NCBI GenBank assembly: GCA_038888615.1
Contig: JAWAID010000001.1
Span: forward strand, 186,001-250,000
Length of the DNA: 64,000 nucleotides
Direction of reading: 5' to 3'
Origin: Candidatus Korarchaeum sp.
Lineage (GTDB): Archaea > Korarchaeota > Korarchaeia > Korarchaeales > Korarchaeaceae
Notes under the pieces: generated by a model
The model's database searches: none
Seen by the model: only the letters and a program-made list of their open reading frames with translations
Told to the model about the DNA's origin: nothing
Position numbers and translations under genes: made by a program
Part shown: positions 35,730 to 44,600 of the stretch, in pieces
How the letters are laid out: each line of letters begins with the position of its first letter
Numbering within the stretch: position 1 is the stretch's first letter

Positions 35730-37001
35730 ATGATGCCTGAGAAGGAGCACGTGAACCTGATATTCGTAGGCCACGTGGATCACGGGAAATCCACACTAAT
35801 CGGGAGGCTCTTCTACGATCTTAAGTTAGTAGAGGAGCTCCCTCCTGAGGAACTAGCTGCTGACGCAAGATTCGCGTGGGTCGTGGATAGACTCAAGGAG
35901 GAACGAGAGAGGGGAATGACAATAGACCTATTCCACACCAAGGTGGAGACCCCTCATAAGATGATCACTGTAATAGATGCCCCCGGGCACAGGGACTTCG
36001 TTAAGAACATGATAACCGGCGCTAGCCAAGCTGACGCCGCGATACTGGTGGTCTCGGCGAAGTCCGGAGAGGGAGTTCAGGCTCAAACGATAGAGCACGT
36101 CTTCCTGATAAAGACCCTCGGAGTTAATCAGCTAGCTGTCGCCATAAACAAGATGGATGACCCAACTGTAGGGTACAAGAAGGAGAGGTATGAGGAGCTG
36201 AAAACTCAGGTCTCAGACCTCCTGAAGAGAGTAGGCTACGATCCCTCTAAGATCCACTTCATACCGACGAGCGGTCTCCAGGGAGATAACGTAGCTAGTA
36301 GGAGCAACAATATGCCTTGGTACAATGGGCCCACGCTCTACGAGGTCCTTGATACCTTCTCAGCACCACCCAAGCCGATAGACAAGCCCCTGAGGATACC
36401 CATACAGGATGTGTTCTCCATAACTGGTGTCGGTACCGTGATCGTCGGCAGGGTGGAGACCGGAGTCCTTAAGCCGGGGGATACTATAGTGATAGAGCCT
36501 CTGGGTAAGACGGCTGAGGTTAAGAGCATCGAGATGCACCACGAGAGGCTTGATAAAGCTGAACCAGGGGACAACATAGGGATAAACATAAAGGGGATAG
36601 ATAAGAAGGAGATAAAGAGAGGGGATGTCATAGGACACCCGAACAATCCACCGACAGTAGTTAAGGAGTTTACCGCTCAAATAGTCGTCCTCCAGCACCC
36701 GACAGCGATAGCTCCTGGTTACACACCGGTAATTCACGCTCACACCGGCCACATGGCCTGCAAGATGGTTTCCATAGAGAAGAAGATAGACCCCAGGAGC
36801 GGCCAGGTTCTGGAGGAGAAACCGAGTTTCATAAGGAGAGGGGATGCTGCTATAGTGAAGTTTGAGCCTCTTAAGCCCTTCGTCATCGAGAAGTACAGCG
36901 AGTTCCCGCAGCTTGGGAGATTCGCGGTTAGAGATATGGGGATAACTGTAGCTGCAGGCATAGTGCTAGACGTGGTCCCCTTAGAGAGGAAGAAGAAGTG
37001 A
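35730..37001 (+). CDS. tuf: Translation elongation factor 1-alpha (aEF1A)
   Basis: This 423-residue GTPase delivers aminoacyl-tRNA to the ribosome. All GTPase motifs are complete: GHVDHGKST (G1), RGMTIDLF (G2), DAPGHRDF (G3), NKMD (G4) and SGLQG (G5). Domains 2 and 3 follow and the C-terminus is basic (LERKKK). Two ATGs, 35730 and 35733, can start it. S10 follows 43 bases downstream on the same strand, a conserved archaeal pairing, though a T-rich stretch and TATA-like box between them may give S10 its own promoter. Confidence 0.97.
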   Translation: MMPEKEHVNLIFVGHVDHGKSTLIGRLFYDLKLVEELPPEELAADARFAWVVDRLKEERERGMTIDLFHTKVETPHKMITVIDAPGHRDFVKNMITGASQADAAILVVSAKSGEGVQAQTIEHVFLIKTLGVNQLAVAINKMDDPTVGYKKERYEELKTQVSDLLKRVGYDPSKIHFIPTSGLQGDNVASRSNNMPWYNGPTLYEVLDTFSAPPKPIDKPLRIPIQDVFSITGVGTVIVGRVETGVLKPGDTIVIEPLGKTAEVKSIEMHHERLDKAEPGDNIGINIKGIDKKEIKRGDVIGHPNNPPTVVKEFTAQIVVLQHPTAIAPGYTPVIHAHTGHMACKMVSIEKKIDPRSGQVLEEKPSFIRRGDAAIVKFEPLKPFVIEKYSEFPQLGRFAVRDMGITVAAGIVLDVVPLERKKK

Positions 37002-37044
37002 ATTCTCACCTAATTTTTATTCCCACTGGGGAGAGGGTGGCAGG

Positions 37045-37356
37045 ATGACGGAGGTGTTGAGGATAGAGCTCGTCAGCACGAACCCAGAGAGCTTAGAGAG
37101 GGTCAGCAAGATGTTCAAGGATATAGCTGAGAAGATGGGGGTGAGGGTGAAGGGACCCATACCTTTGCCGACTAAGAGATTGAAGGTGACCGCTTTGAGG
37201 AACCCCTCTGGGGAGGGGACGAATAGGTACGACAAATATGAATTGAGGATTCACAAGAGGATCCTAGACATCCCAAATCCTGATGAGAGGTACATAAGGA
37301 GCATAATGGGGATCTCCCTTCCGGAGGACGTGAAGATAAGCATAGTGCTCATGTGA
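37045..37356 (+). CDS. rps10: Ribosomal protein S10 (uS10)
   Basis: This 103-residue small-subunit protein has the diagnostic GPIPLPTKRLKVT and YELRIHKRILDI stretches. GAGGGTGG lies 4 bases ahead of ATG 37045, and AATTTTTATT at 37012-37021 could be a TATA box for a short leader or the terminator of EF-1alpha. It is separated from S7 by about 24 kb, unlike the compact str-type cluster of many archaea. Confidence 0.96.
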   Translation: MTEVLRIELVSTNPESLERVSKMFKDIAEKMGVRVKGPIPLPTKRLKVTALRNPSGEGTNRYDKYELRIHKRILDIPNPDERYIRSIMGISLPEDVKISIVLM

Positions 37357-37405
37357 AGCTCCCTATTGACGCTATCCCGCCTTTGTTAAGTCCCAGTGAT
37401 GCTTG

Positions 37406-38470
37406 ATGAAGGTCCTTATATTGGCTGATGACTTGACGGGAGCCCTTGACACCACGTGTAAGTTCGGTAGGAATTCGATCGTCCTCCTCTCGGGGGAGGG
37501 TGATGCCGATTTCGTCGGAATCACCACAGATAGTAGGTTGCTGAAGCATGAGGAGGCCGTGTCACGTGTTAGGGAGACCCTGCTGAAGTTTCCATCTTGG
37601 CAGTACCTATATAAGAAGGCGGACTCCACCATGAGGGGAAACGTGGGAGCCGAGCTCGGTGAGATATGTAGGCTGCTTAACGCCAAGGTTCCCTTCACAC
37701 CGGCCTACCCGGAGCAGGGAAGGATCGTGGTAGATGGGAGGCTCTACGTTCGGGGGAAACGGCTTGAGGAGACCCCTTACGTCAGTGAACTCCCTATAAG
37801 ATCCTCCAGTATTCTGGAGATCTTGAGGGCGACTACTAGCTTGAGGGTTGGGTATTGGGGAGGAGATCACGACATAATCACGTTCAGGAACGTCAGAAGT
37901 AGGCGAGACCTCTCCGAGGCCATTAAGCAAATCCTTGAGAACGGGTTCAAGGTGATGGGAGGAAGTGCTGGTCTCGCGATGGAGCTCTCCCGAATCCTAG
38001 GATGCGAGAGAGGTGAGGAAATCATAGCGAAAGGTCCGCTACTCTTCCTCTCCGGATCGGAGAACGAGGTGACCAAGAGGCAGTTCTCACTCCTAGCTAA
38101 GGAAGTACCGGTTGTTGGTCACTCTGATGAGGAGATCAAGCTAGTTGGGGAGATGTTGAAGAGTGGAAAGGACGTTGCTATTTCGTTTAACCTAAGGGAG
38201 GTCCTCAAGGACATCGCCAGAATTGCGGAAGTCATCGTGGAATCGAAACCAGGCGCCCTCGTGGTGGTGGGTGGCGAGACCCTGAGGGTTCTACTAAAGC
38301 ACCTTGAAGCCTCGGCCATAAGGGTGGGTGACTGTCCTGAGGAGGGGGTGGCCGCTGGCTGGATATTGGGTGGTCCACTGGACGGAACTCCGTTGGTGTC
38401 GAAAGCTGGGGGATTCGGGAATCCTAGGACCTTGCTGAGGATCCTAAATTTCCTGAGAACTCGACGTTAG
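37406..38470 (+). CDS. Four-carbon acid sugar kinase family protein (DUF1537)
   Basis: This kinase of about 354 residues is related to OtnK/DtnK, which phosphorylate threonate or erythronate at C4. The N-terminal LILADDLTGALDT and KKADSTMRGNVG line the substrate site. The C-terminal domain has VVGGETLRVLL and GWILGGPLDGTPLVSKAGGFG, the nucleotide-binding blocks. It is shorter than the usual 420-440 residues. It leads an operon with a PdxA2-type dehydrogenase and a LarA-family enzyme, spaced 13 and 4 bases apart, so the three probably act on one substrate series. Confidence 0.82.
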   Translation: MKVLILADDLTGALDTTCKFGRNSIVLLSGEGDADFVGITTDSRLLKHEEAVSRVRETLLKFPSWQYLYKKADSTMRGNVGAELGEICRLLNAKVPFTPAYPEQGRIVVDGRLYVRGKRLEETPYVSELPIRSSSILEILRATTSLRVGYWGGDHDIITFRNVRSRRDLSEAIKQILENGFKVMGGSAGLAMELSRILGCERGEEIIAKGPLLFLSGSENEVTKRQFSLLAKEVPVVGHSDEEIKLVGEMLKSGKDVAISFNLREVLKDIARIAEVIVESKPGALVVVGGETLRVLLKHLEASAIRVGDCPEEGVAAGWILGGPLDGTPLVSKAGGFGNPRTLLRILNFLRTRR

Positions 38471-38483
38471 GAGGTGTTCTCGA

Positions 38484-39425
38484 GTGATACTGATCACGGT
38501 AGGGGATCCCGGAGGAGTGGGTCCTGAGGTCACAGTGAAGGCCCTCAGGAGGGTCAAATATCCGGTTACGGTGATAGGGAGCATTGGGATCCTAAAGAGA
38601 GCCCGTGATGTCTGTGGAATCGACATGGAATTCACTTCCGTTGATGAACCGGTGGAGTTGAGTGACTCAATCCCGGTCATAGATTTAGGGGGCTCAGAGA
38701 CCTACCAGGCTAGGCCAACGCCGGAGGGAGGGCTCTTCTCTTACCTCTGCATAAAGAGGGCCTCTGATATCATCCTAGGGGGGAAGGCCGACGCTCTGGT
38801 GACGGGACCCGTCAGTAAGGAAGCGATTAATCTAGCCGGCATACCTTTCAGGGGACATACGGAGCTATTAGCCGAGCTCGCGGGTGTGAGAAGGACCAAG
38901 ATGCTGCTCTACCTGGATGAGCTGAGAGTGTCTCATGTCACCACGCATGTGTCCCTGAGGGAGGTCCCAAGCTTGATCTCAGAGGAGGAGATAGTGTTCA
39001 CCACGGAGCAGACCTTCTCCTTCCTGAGGAAACTCGGAGAACGTGGAAAGGTCGGTATAGCTTCCCTGAACCCTCATGCGGGTGAGGGCGGACTGTTCGG
39101 GAGTGAGGAAATCTCCGTGATAGGACCGGCTATTAGAAGGCTCAGGGAGTTGGGTTACGATGTCGAGGGGCCAATCCCGGCCGATACCATATTCCTAAGG
39201 GCATTGAGGGGGGAGTTCCGCGCGATCGTGGCCATGTATCATGACCAGGGGCATATCCCCGTGAAGCTATTGGGTTTTAACAGGGCCGTTAACGTGACTC
39301 TCGGGCTGCCCTATGTCAGGACCTCGGTGGATCACGGTACCGCTTACGACATAGCTGGTAGCTGCTCAGCCGATGAGGGTAGCATGGTAAACGCTATAAG
39401 CTTGGCCCATAGGTTATCTAGGTAG
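38484..39425 (+). CDS. pdxA: PdxA2-type 4-phospho-threonate/erythronate dehydrogenase
   Basis: This 313-residue PdxA-family metal-dependent NAD dehydrogenase decarboxylates its 3-oxo product. Signature residues are in VGDPGGVGPEV, GPVSKEAIN, FRGHTELLAEL, LNPHAGEGGLFG, MYHDQGHIPVKLLG and SVDHGTAYDIAG; the three metal-binding His are kept. Next to a DUF1537 kinase it is more likely a PdxA2 acting on 4-phosphothreonate or 4-phosphoerythronate, giving dihydroxyacetone phosphate and CO2, than the vitamin B6 enzyme. No other pyridoxine genes are nearby. The start is GTG 38484. Confidence 0.85.
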   Translation: MILITVGDPGGVGPEVTVKALRRVKYPVTVIGSIGILKRARDVCGIDMEFTSVDEPVELSDSIPVIDLGGSETYQARPTPEGGLFSYLCIKRASDIILGGKADALVTGPVSKEAINLAGIPFRGHTELLAELAGVRRTKMLLYLDELRVSHVTTHVSLREVPSLISEEEIVFTTEQTFSFLRKLGERGKVGIASLNPHAGEGGLFGSEEISVIGPAIRRLRELGYDVEGPIPADTIFLRALRGEFRAIVAMYHDQGHIPVKLLGFNRAVNVTLGLPYVRTSVDHGTAYDIAGSCSADEGSMVNAISLAHRLSR

Positions 39426-39429
39426 GGAC

Positions 39430-40692
39430 ATGCCCGAGTTTTCCCTGCCTTACGGGAGCTCTGAAGTTCGCTTCAACCTACCGAGCAATTTGAAGGTATA
39501 TCTAATAGAACCAAGGGAGGTTAAGCCCTTAGAAGATCTAGAAAGTGAACTCAGGAACTCTATCAGGAATCTATCCGATATAGTGAAGCCAGGGAGGAGG
39601 GTAGCGGTGGTAGCTGACGATATAACTAGACCAACACCTACTGCACGTGTGCTCCCCATCCTCCTGGACCAACTGAACGATCTCGGGATAAGGGATGAGC
39701 TGATATCTCTTGTAGTCGCTTTAGGGACCCACAGGCCGATGACACAACCCGAACTCGAGTTGAAGTACGGGGAGGCTGTTGAGAGAATCGAGGTAATTCA
39801 GCCGGACTTCAGGGATCCTGAGAAGCAGGTGAAGATCGGTTTAATGCCGAGCGGTGCTCCGATAGAGGTAACTAGGGAACTTTCCAAGGTGGATCTCTCC
39901 ATAGGCATCGGTTGCGTCACACCTCATCACGTCTCGGGTTTCTCCGGAGGCTCCAAGATAATACTGCCGGGTGTTTCAGGGGAGAGAACCGTCGGGGAAA
40001 TGCACCTGATGAGCGCGAGGTTAAGGAGATCCTTCTTGGGTATTGAGAGAAATGAAGTTAGGGATCTCATGGATTTAGTTGCTGAGAAGGCTTATTTGAG
40101 GGGGTTGATCGATCTAGTTGTCGATGGTGTGGGAAGGCCTACGTGGATCGGGTGCGGAGAGTTCAAGGATGTCTTCAGGGAGGCCGTAGTGGAGTCCAGG
40201 AAGGTTTACGAGGTTGATGCCCCAAAGGAGCTAGATCTCGTCATAACAACGAGTTATCCCGCTGATATCGATTTCTGGCAGGCGCACAAAGCGCTATATC
40301 CTGCCGATATGGTGCTCAGGGAGGGAGGTACGCTCATACTCGCGACACCCTGTCCAGAAGGAGTTTCCAAGACGCATCCCGATGTGATAGAGCTGGCCGG
40401 ATTGTCTCCAGAGGAGATAGATAGAAGGATTGAGGCCAAAATCGTTAAAGACCTGATAGGTGCTGCTAATTCAATGGTATGGTCGAAGATAAGGTCTAGG
40501 ATAAGGGTCGTGATAGTCTCGGACGGTTTAGATGAGTGGGAAGTTAGATCCATGGGTTTCGAGTGGTACGGGGACCTCGAGGAAGCTATAAATAAGGAGT
40601 TAGCGAGATTCCATGAAAAGCCGAGAGTTGGTGTGATGAAAAACTCCCCGGAGCTATTGCCAAGGGTGAATTACGCCGGGGGAGGGATTTGA
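39430..40692 (+). CDS. larA: LarA-family nickel-pincer racemase/epimerase homologue
   Basis: This 420-residue protein belongs to the lactate racemase LarA (DUF2088) family, which carries a nickel pincer nucleotide tethered to Lys. DDITRPTP (about 63-70), GTHRPMTQPEL with H101, HHVSGFSGGSKIILPG with H166/H167 and K176, and H192 match the spacing of the catalytic and cofactor residues of Lactiplantibacillus LarA. It follows pdxA by 4 bases. In this operon a 2-hydroxyacid epimerase for threonate/erythronate is a better guess than lactate racemase. Its last six codons and stop lie antisense to the tRNA-Ser gene. The cofactor-making LarB, LarC and LarE are not in the window. Confidence 0.85.
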   Translation: MPEFSLPYGSSEVRFNLPSNLKVYLIEPREVKPLEDLESELRNSIRNLSDIVKPGRRVAVVADDITRPTPTARVLPILLDQLNDLGIRDELISLVVALGTHRPMTQPELELKYGEAVERIEVIQPDFRDPEKQVKIGLMPSGAPIEVTRELSKVDLSIGIGCVTPHHVSGFSGGSKIILPGVSGERTVGEMHLMSARLRRSFLGIERNEVRDLMDLVAEKAYLRGLIDLVVDGVGRPTWIGCGEFKDVFREAVVESRKVYEVDAPKELDLVITTSYPADIDFWQAHKALYPADMVLREGGTLILATPCPEGVSKTHPDVIELAGLSPEEIDRRIEAKIVKDLIGAANSMVWSKIRSRIRVVIVSDGLDEWEVRSMGFEWYGDLEEAINKELARFHEKPRVGVMKNSPELLPRVNYAGGGI

Positions 40693-40760
40693 ACCCTCGT
40701 GGCCCGGAGGGCCACCCGCTCTCAAGGCGGGCACCTTGGTCCTGGCTCGGCCACCCCGGC
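40674..40760 (-). tRNA. tRNA-Ser (anticodon UGA)
   Basis: Read on the minus strand this folds as an 87-base class II tRNA including discriminator G. The acceptor stem is GCCGGGG/CCCCGGC, the anticodon stem-loop is CCCGC-CTTGAGA-GCGGG with anticodon TGA, the long variable arm is GTGGCCC-TCCG-GGGCCAC, and the T arm is GAGGG-TTCAAAT-CCCTC. G73 is the serine identity base. CCA is not encoded. No intron is present. Its 3' end overlaps the end of larA on the other strand. Confidence 0.95.
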
Positions 40761-40784
40761 TAGCTTGAGTAATTTGATAGAGAA

Positions 40785-40796
40785 GATAAAAATATT
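40785..40796 (-). promoter_or_regulatory. TATA box of tRNA-Ser
   Basis: GATAAAAATATT, read on the minus strand as AATATTTTTATC, is 25-36 bases upstream of the tRNA-Ser 5' end and just after the rps19 stop. The spacing fits an archaeal promoter that starts transcription at or near the mature tRNA end. Confidence 0.55.
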
Positions 40797-40803
40797 CCCC
40801 AGA

Positions 40804-41211
40804 TCACTTGAGTGGTACGAACTTACTCGATCTCGTGGCTCCCTTCCCGGGTTTTCCATGCCTCACTATCTTATTGGTCATCGCGAATTCCCCTAGGTAA
40901 TGCCCTATCATCTCGGGTACTATCGTCACTTCAACGAAATCCTTGCCGTTATGCACAGCTACCTTAGAGCCTACCATCTCCGGTAAAACGGGCATATCTC
41001 TTCTGTGTGTTCTTATGACCTTATCTACTCCCATCGCTTTATATTTCCTGATCTTATCCAGCAACTTCTTGTTCTCGGGAGATAATCCTCTCCTCAGCGT
41101 CCTCCTGATCCTAGCTGGCATCACGCTAGCTAACTCATCCAGGGTCATTGCCTGGAGCTGCTCCAACGTATACCCACGGTACCTGAACTCCCTCGATGAC
41201 ATCCCTCTCAT
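40804..41211 (-). CDS. rps19: Ribosomal protein S19 (uS19)
   Basis: This 135-residue small-subunit protein contains [12 protein letters not shown] at the start and [31 protein letters not shown] and [10 protein letters not shown], the conserved core. It ends the L3-L4-L23-L2-S19 series: L22, S3 and the rest of the S10/spc operon do not follow, and a tRNA gene and a convergent catabolic operon lie beyond. Confidence 0.96.
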   Translation of the reverse strand: MRGMSSREFRYRGYTLEQLQAMTLDELASVMPARIRRTLRRGLSPENKKLLDKIRKYKAMGVDKVIRTHRRDMPVLPEMVGSKVAVHNGKDFVEVTIVPEMIGHYLGEFAMTNKIVRHGKPGKGATRSSKFVPLK

Positions 41212-41233
41212 CCCCCCTATGGAGTTATTAAGG

Positions 41234-41971
41234 TTACTTCCTAGTCGCGATCCTCCTCTTAGCCCTCCCTGTCTTCCTAGCGGCTATGTGACCGACCTTC
41301 TGTCCAGGAGGAGCTGTCCTCGCTACGGTAGTCGGTTTGCCCGGCCTCTTATGAGACCCTCCTCCATGTGGATGGCTTACAGGGTTCATCGCTACCCCTC
41401 TGACCACAGGCCACCTCTTAGGATGAGTCCTCTCGCGGTAGTACTTGATCCCCGCCTTCATAAAGGGCTTCTCTATCCTACCGCTAGCAGCAACAATACC
41501 TATGGTCGCCCTACACCTGGCGTCAACGAACTTCTCCTTCCTGGAGGGTAGCCTGAGGATGACCCTATCCCCCTCATGTGAGAAGACTATAGCATATGTT
41601 CCACTTCTCCTAGCGATTTTTCCACCGTCTCCGGGTCTTATCTCAACGTTGCAAACGAGAGTGCCGTCCGGTATATCGGATAGGGGAAGGATGTTTCCCG
41701 TCTTGACCTCTGCTCCAGGGCCTATCTGGATCTCCTGACCTACGTGAACACCCTCAGGAGGTATGTAATAGAACTCCTGCCCGTTCTCGAGTTCCACCAG
41801 GGATATGGGCGTGTGCCTCCCCGGCTCATGTATGAACTCCTTTATTTTCCCCCTCAGGAGCTCGTCCATACCATCCTGAGGATAGCGGACCGGTGCCACC
41901 TTCAGGTGATCCTTAGCCCTGAACTGTATTCCTCCTCTACCCTTCCTCTGAACCAGTATCCTCTTACCCAT
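41234..41971 (-). CDS. rpl2: Ribosomal protein L2 (uL2)
   Basis: This 245-residue peptidyl-transferase-centre protein contains GMVCNVE-like [29 protein letters not shown] and the C-terminal [15 protein letters not shown], which includes the conserved His loop. It is followed by rps19 after 22 bases and preceded by rpl23 with a 4-base gap. Confidence 0.97.
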   Translation of the reverse strand: MGKRILVQRKGRGGIQFRAKDHLKVAPVRYPQDGMDELLRGKIKEFIHEPGRHTPISLVELENGQEFYYIPPEGVHVGQEIQIGPGAEVKTGNILPLSDIPDGTLVCNVEIRPGDGGKIARRSGTYAIVFSHEGDRVILRLPSRKEKFVDARCRATIGIVAASGRIEKPFMKAGIKYYRERTHPKRWPVVRGVAMNPVSHPHGGGSHKRPGKPTTVARTAPPGQKVGHIAARKTGRAKRRIATRK

Positions 41972-41975
41972 GAGA

Positions 41976-42251
41976 TCACCCTATTACCCCAAGCTTAGAA
42001 GCTACATCCGAGGCCTTAAACTCAGGAGATAGTTTTACATAAGCCTTTTTTCTTCCAGTAGGAGTTATAAGAGTCCTAACACTCACTACCTTGACTTCGA
42101 AGGCCTCCTCAACTGCCCTCTTTATCTCAGCCTTGGTCGCTTTGATATCGACATAGAAAGCGAGTTTGTTCTCCTCGTTCACCATTCTAACTACCTTCTC
42201 AGTCGATATGGGAGCCTTGAGTACCTTGAATGGATTGAAGATCTTAGACAA
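41976..42251 (-). CDS. rpl23: Ribosomal protein L23 (uL23)
   Basis: This 91-residue protein sits at the exit tunnel and docks SRP and chaperones. APISTEKVVRMVNEENKLAF and FEVKVVSVRTLITPTGRKKAYVKL are conserved. It overlaps rpl4 by 8 bases, showing coupled translation. Confidence 0.95.
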   Translation of the reverse strand: MSKIFNPFKVLKAPISTEKVVRMVNEENKLAFYVDIKATKAEIKRAVEEAFEVKVVSVRTLITPTGRKKAYVKLSPEFKASDVASKLGVIG

Positions 42252-43032
42252 TTACCTTCACCTCCTCCAAGGCTTTTATCGATGACTCACTCCAGATCGT
42301 TAGCCTACCGGGAACCCCTCCAGGAGCTAGGTGCATCACGGTAAGGTTCCTCAGGGAGACGGCATCCACACCCGGTATGTTCCTGGATGCTAGCTTGAGA
42401 GGTGATCCCTCGTTCAAGTAGACTATCAGGGGACCTCTCGCCCTCTGCCTCACCCTACCTCTCATCTTCCCCCTTCCGGCCCTTATCTTCCTGAATCTCC
42501 TCTTGCACCTGTCTAGCTCCTCGCCGAGACCCATATCCTGAAGGAACCTGTAGAATTCTGATGTTTTCCCTATGGACTCTATCTCGTCGATTACAACTAT
42601 CGGGACCATCATACCGTTGGGTATCCTGTGCCTGGCCCTCACGAGATCTATTGAGTGAGTAGCAGCTATTGCCGATGCTATAGCTGCTCTCCTCTCCTTC
42701 CTATTCACCCTCTCCCAAACGACCTTCCAAGACCTGGGGGCCTTAGTCTTGACCCCACCTACTGCCATGACGGCCCTCGCCGCCCTACCCGCGGCCGGGT
42801 ATCCCCTGCCCTTCACCCTCGGGACCCTGGCCACACCGTGCCCGGCCCCCCAGGACTCGGCCGATGTCCTGAGGCCGGCCAGGGGATCCCTACCCTGTGG
42901 CTGGATCCTAGCTGTGAGCTGCGAGAGGTATACTCTCCTTATGACATCTGGCCTTACCTCGAAGGAGAAGACCGTTGGTAGCTCTATGTTTCTCACGACC
43001 TTCCCCCTCAGATCGTAGACCGGGACCTCCAT
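42244..43032 (-). CDS. rpl4: Ribosomal protein L4 (uL4)
   Basis: This large-subunit tunnel protein is about 262 residues. RGYPAAGRAARAVMAVGG and RKERRAAIASAIAATHS belong to the extended loop and core, and RGRVRQRARGPLIVY follows. The start is set at ATG 43032 because GAGGTGA, which overlaps the rpl3 stop, lies just ahead; TTG 43053 would give seven more residues and lie inside rpl3. Confidence 0.95.
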   Translation of the reverse strand: MEVPVYDLRGKVVRNIELPTVFSFEVRPDVIRRVYLSQLTARIQPQGRDPLAGLRTSAESWGAGHGVARVPRVKGRGYPAAGRAARAVMAVGGVKTKAPRSWKVVWERVNRKERRAAIASAIAATHSIDLVRARHRIPNGMMVPIVVIDEIESIGKTSEFYRFLQDMGLGEELDRCKRRFRKIRAGRGKMRGRVRQRARGPLIVYLNEGSPLKLASRNIPGVDAVSLRNLTVMHLAPGGVPGRLTIWSESSIKALEEVKVIV

Positions 43033-43037
43033 TCCAT

Positions 43038-44042
43038 TCACCTCTTCAACCAACCTACGGAGCTGACGTAGTATATCTCCGGTACCGGTAGCTCCTCGTA
43101 CTTCGGCCTTATCGGGTGCCTCAAGAACACGAAACGCTTAGCCGGTCCTGGAACCGATCCCGATACCAATATGTACTGGCTCCTCAGAACCCCGTAACTC
43201 TTGAATCCTCCCTTAGGCGTCACGTCAGTCCCGCCGTCCATCAGGTCCTCTAACATGAGTATCCTCTTGTTGTACTCTGTCCTCTTGTGGTAACCAGTCT
43301 GCCCAGCTCTTGGGACCCTCCAGGTCACGTAAGGTGGATGCCTCGACCCCAGGCTACCGACCCTCCACCTCCCCTTCCCCGCCTTGTGCCTGAGGAGCTC
43401 TATCCCGAACCTCCTCACGACACCCTGCCACCCGTGACCCTTCGTTACAGCGGTGAGATCGACCAGTTGGCCTACCTTGAAGACGCTACTCACCTTTACC
43501 TGGGAGCCTACTAAGGAAATAGCCAAGTCTATTCTATCACCCATTTCCCCGCCCTTCAACGGTATTTCCAGGAACTCAGGTTTCTTCTTGTGGATGCCAG
43601 CTAAATCAGGCCTAGTATAAGCTAGAACCCTGATCTCACTGACCTGGTTTCTACTGCTCTCTAGCTTAGGGAGGGCACTCTCAATATTGTTTACTCCCTT
43701 CCCCACGGTCAAGGTCCTTGAGATCAGATCATTGTTCTCTATCTTAACTGCCGTGACGAGTGGTTTCAATCCGTAGATGTCCTCCTTGTAAGCTCTGAAT
43801 CCCACCACCTCTATAGGAGGTGTTTCTATCACGGTAGACGCCAACATCACCTGCTGACCTAGGTTCAGTTTACCCGGTCTATCCTCCTTCATCAGGACGT
43901 GAACCATCCCTGCTTTATAGCCTGGAAAGGCGACTAGAGTCGGTTTATCGAGCAAGAGTTCAGGGTAAGATCTGAACACCGCTTTCTGGGTAGCAGCTCT
44001 CTTCCTAGGGTAGTACTGAAGTGAACCATGCCTTCTCGGCAT
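43038..44042 (-). CDS. rpl3: Ribosomal protein L3 (uL3)
   Basis: This 334-residue large-subunit assembly-initiator protein shows the archaeal start MPRRHGSLQYYPRKRA, the central AVTKGHGWQGVVRRFG, and GRWRVGSLGSRHPPYVTWRVPRAGQ-type sequence (written in part), then GQTGYHKRTEYNKRI. It is the first gene of the L3-L4-L23-L2-S19 operon. TATA-like TTTATAAAATT lies 42-52 bases upstream of its ATG. Confidence 0.97.
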   Translation of the reverse strand: MPRRHGSLQYYPRKRAATQKAVFRSYPELLLDKPTLVAFPGYKAGMVHVLMKEDRPGKLNLGQQVMLASTVIETPPIEVVGFRAYKEDIYGLKPLVTAVKIENNDLISRTLTVGKGVNNIESALPKLESSRNQVSEIRVLAYTRPDLAGIHKKKPEFLEIPLKGGEMGDRIDLAISLVGSQVKVSSVFKVGQLVDLTAVTKGHGWQGVVRRFGIELLRHKAGKGRWRVGSLGSRHPPYVTWRVPRAGQTGYHKRTEYNKRILMLEDLMDGGTDVTPKGGFKSYGVLRSQYILVSGSVPGPAKRFVFLRHPIRPKYEELPVPEIYYVSSVGWLKR

Positions 44043-44083
44043 AACGGCACCTCTTTCCGATCAGAGGGGAGACACTCTCCCAG

Positions 44084-44094
44084 TTTATAAAATT
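44084..44094 (-). promoter_or_regulatory. TATA box of the L3 ribosomal operon
   Basis: TTTATAAAATT reads on the minus strand as AATTTTATAAA and is 42-52 bases from the rpl3 ATG, giving a leader of about 20 bases with GAAAGAGGTG as ribosome site. Confidence 0.55.
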
Positions 44095-44600
44095 AGGTGC
44101 TAGGGAAACCCACTTCAATGGATGATGAATATACTGTACCTAACATCATTGCGCTCCGGGGGTCACGGTACTCCCCTTCGGAGTGAAGTTCGGGCAAAGG
44201 TCCCAGGCGATTTCTCCAAGTCAAATAACCAACGATCTTAGCTTTGAATAGAATATAGATTACCTTCGAGCTAATTAAAGAATTCAGATTCTACTCTAAG
44301 TCTATGGAGCTTCACAATGGGGGAATTGTATGAAGTAAGGGATTCCTCAACTCGAGTGCAGCTTCATTAGACTGCTAGAGATGATTTCAGAGATTCCCAG
44401 GAGCATTAAGAGGAGTGAAAAGGCATTGAAGAGGTTGTATCAGTACGTTACCCCTCCAAGGTAACTACACTAACGCCTCTTCTCCTCCCCAATAAGCTCT
44501 ACTCCTTTTGAGATAAGTTCGGTAAATTTTTAATATTCGTTGTGGAAATAGTGTAACAATATCTGAGAAAACGGACCCATCTAATAATTTTTTATTGAGT
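44095..44600. other. 506-base gap with no intact gene
   Basis: No intact gene was found. A 22-codon reading frame at 44118-44186 and a 27-codon frame at 44381-44464 (MISEIPRSIKRSEKALKRLY and seven more residues) are too short to support. ACTCC at 44170-44174 and GGAGT at 44180-44184 form a small hairpin. The base composition is AT-rich toward 44520-44600. The region may hold debris of a lost gene or an unrecognised RNA. Confidence 0.35.
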
